A DNA stretch of 6,815 nt from an uncultured Collinsella sp. Its GTDB lineage: Bacteria > Actinomycetota > Coriobacteriia > Coriobacteriales > Coriobacteriaceae. Below are positions 6,064 through 6,815 of this stretch, one piece after another (position 1 is the stretch's first letter; each line of letters starts with the position of its first letter). The notes beneath the pieces were generated by a model, which was not told the origin of the DNA, did no database searches, and saw only the letters and a list, made by a program, of their open reading frames with translations. The stretch covers positions 1-6,815 of the forward strand of contig CAAECT010000167.1 in assembly GCA_900754435.1 (NCBI GenBank), in the 5' to 3' direction. A program made the translations under genes and the position numbers.

Positions 6064-6543
6064 ATGTTTAGGCCCTTACGTCGAAAGAAACGCGCCATCA
6101 CTGACGAGGAAGCGCGCGAGTTGCTCGCCACCTGTAAGCGCGGCGTCTTTGCCGTCAACGGCGATGATGGCTACCCCTATGCCATTCCCGTCAACTACTT
6201 CTTTGACACCGAGCACGACAAGATTTATTTCCATGGCGCCAAGGCCGGCCACAAGGTCGATTCGCTCAGGCGTGACGATAAAGTCTGCTTTACCGTTTAC
6301 GGCAACGAGTGGTACAAGGACGGCGACTGGGCTCCTTACGTCATGAGCACTGTGGTCTTTGGCCGTTGCCGCCTGGTAGATGAAGCGCCTGCGTTTATCG
6401 AGGACAAAGTCCGCCAGCTCGCGCTTAAGTACTACCCTTCTGCCGAAGAAGTCGAGGAAGAAATCGCCAAAGACATCAAGGGCGTCCAACTCTACGAGAT
6501 TTCGATTGAGCATCTTTGCGGCAAGCAGATTCAGGAAAAGTAG
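6064..6543 (+). CDS. Pyridoxamine 5'-phosphate oxidase-family (NimA-like) flavin-binding protein
   Basis: A 159-residue soluble protein with the split-barrel FMN-binding fold of the PNPOx-like/Nim group (COG3467 type). Visible features are the basic N-terminus MFRPLRRKKRAITDEEA, the strand pair GYPYAIPVNYFFD (36-48), the block IYFHGAKAGHKVD (54-66) typical of Nim-like proteins, the core strand VCFTVYG (74-80), and YVMSTVVFGRCRLVD (92-106). Members bind FMN or related cofactors as dimers. Some Nim proteins reduce 5-nitroimidazoles, but most homologues have no proven reaction, so resistance should not be assumed. The family length is about 150-170 residues, so the gene is complete. It starts 42 bases after the kinase with no terminator between them, so the two are probably co-transcribed. 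Its stop codon lies inside a hairpin. Confidence 0.92.
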   Translation: MFRPLRRKKRAITDEEARELLATCKRGVFAVNGDDGYPYAIPVNYFFDTEHDKIYFHGAKAGHKVDSLRRDDKVCFTVYGNEWYKDGDWAPYVMSTVVFGRCRLVDEAPAFIEDKVRQLALKYYPSAEEVEEEIAKDIKGVQLYEISIEHLCGKQIQEK

Positions 6544-6567
6544 CGAATGCGAAAAACGCGCTCGCTA
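6541..6567 (+). other. Stem-loop containing the NimA-like gene's stop codon
   Basis: TAGCGA (6541-6546) pairs with TCGCTA (6562-6567). After one A-C mismatch, TGCG pairs with CGCG (one T-G pair) around an AAAAA loop. The TAG of the stem is the stop codon. It may protect the mRNA 3' end or add to termination together with the next hairpin. It has no T-run on the plus strand. Confidence 0.5.
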
Positions 6568-6575
6568 CCCTCTGC

Positions 6576-6618
6576 GCCCCATGCGCCCACGCATTTTGAC
6601 GGCGTGGGCGCATGGGGC
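6576..6618. terminator. Strong GC-rich hairpin between convergent genes, likely bidirectional terminator
   Basis: A perfect 17-bp stem (6576-6592 with 6602-6618) closes a 9-base loop, ATTTTGACG. It sits in the 96-base gap between the convergent NimA-like and MalY/PatB-like genes, the expected place for a shared terminator. Neither strand has a T-run directly after the stem. On the minus strand a TTTTT lies about 20 bases beyond it. It may therefore act as a non-canonical terminator or as an mRNA 3'-end stabiliser. Confidence 0.65.
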
Positions 6619-6639
6619 AGCACTCGAATCGAGCGCCCC

Positions 6640-6815
6640 CTATACCCCAAAAACGTAGCGGTCCAGGCGCTCACACGCCTCCTTTACCCGCAAAAGGGGC
6701 AGTGCCAGATTCACGCGAATGTGGCAGGGCCCGTGGAACGGGCGGCCGTCCTGATACCCCACGCCCACACGAGCGCCCTCGTCGAGCAGCCACTGAATAT
6801 CGCGGCCATGCTCGC
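6640..6815 (-). CDS. MalY/PatB-type PLP-dependent aminotransferase (C-S lyase), C-terminal fragment
   Basis: Only the last 57 residues are in the window, and the gene continues past the right edge. The stop is TAG on the minus strand (6640-6642). The visible peptide matches the small C-terminal domain of class I/II fold-type I aminotransferases. It contains VGVGYQDGRPFHGPCHIRVN followed by LALP and a final amphipathic helix (LRVKEACERLDRYVF). The arginine in HIRVNLALP is in the position of the conserved substrate-carboxylate-binding arginine. The G-x-x-F-x-G-P-x-H-I-R-V-N-L-A pattern is closest to the MalY/PatB group, cystathionine beta-lyase-like enzymes that cleave C-S bonds in cystathionine or cysteine to give pyruvate and ammonia. 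The PLP lysine lies outside the window, so the exact member cannot be named. It converges on the NimA-like gene across the terminator hairpin. Confidence 0.82.
   Translation of the reverse strand, partial: EHGRDIQWLLDEGARVGVGYQDGRPFHGPCHIRVNLALPLLRVKEACERLDRYVFGV

Noticed and set aside
6064..6543. Calling the NimA-like gene a nitroimidazole resistance gene
   Set aside because: The fold and blocks match the family, but most such homologues have no demonstrated nitroreductase activity, and nothing in the sequence proves it.

Overview
The window looks like a stretch of chromosome from a gut actinobacterium of the Coriobacteriia, Collinsella-like. This is inferred from the fairly GC-rich coding style, the dense two-strand gene layout, and a large hybrid kinase with tandem extracellular solute-binding domains of a kind common in that group. 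No rRNA or other taxonomic marker is present, so the assignment is an inference. The window holds five complete genes and two genes cut by its edges. There are no tRNAs, CRISPR arrays, insertion-sequence transposases or phage genes.

Left part (1-3003). The 3' end of an ABC-2 type transporter permease (+) converges on a three-gene minus-strand cluster. In transcription order this is a small two-helix potassium channel (3003-2578), a LOG-family nucleotide phosphoribohydrolase (2541-2008), and a divergent ClC-type chloride channel or transporter (1882-584). The first two are 36 bases apart and probably co-transcribed. The ClC gene follows after 125 bases that contain a possible -10 box and a weak hairpin, so it may have its own promoter.

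Middle (3004-3216). The divergent intergenic region holds the most unusual DNA of the window. It is a perfect 22-bp inverted repeat around a 12-base spacer (3075-3130), sitting between two divergent genes where a terminator would not be expected. It resembles a REP/REPIN-type dispersed element. Downstream lies a plausible extended -10 promoter for the kinase gene, and it argues for a GTG start at 3217 rather than the upstream ATG at 3184.

Right part (3217-6815). A 934-residue membrane hybrid sensor histidine kinase of BvgS/EvgS-like layout has a signal peptide, two periplasmic solute-binding domains, one TM helix, a kinase core and a receiver. It has no C-terminal HPt domain, and no response regulator lies beside it. 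It is followed after 42 bases by a small FMN-binding split-barrel protein of the pyridoxamine 5'-phosphate oxidase/NimA type, probably in the same transcript. Two consecutive hairpins (6541-6618) close this unit and separate it from a convergent gene, of which only the C-terminus of a MalY/PatB-type PLP-dependent C-S lyase/aminotransferase is visible.

The genes do not form one obvious pathway. The themes are ion flux (K+ and Cl- proteins), small-molecule sensing by the kinase, and a flavoprotein possibly linked to it. The best leads are the inverted repeat, the incomplete phosphorelay, and the noncanonical ClC selectivity motifs.
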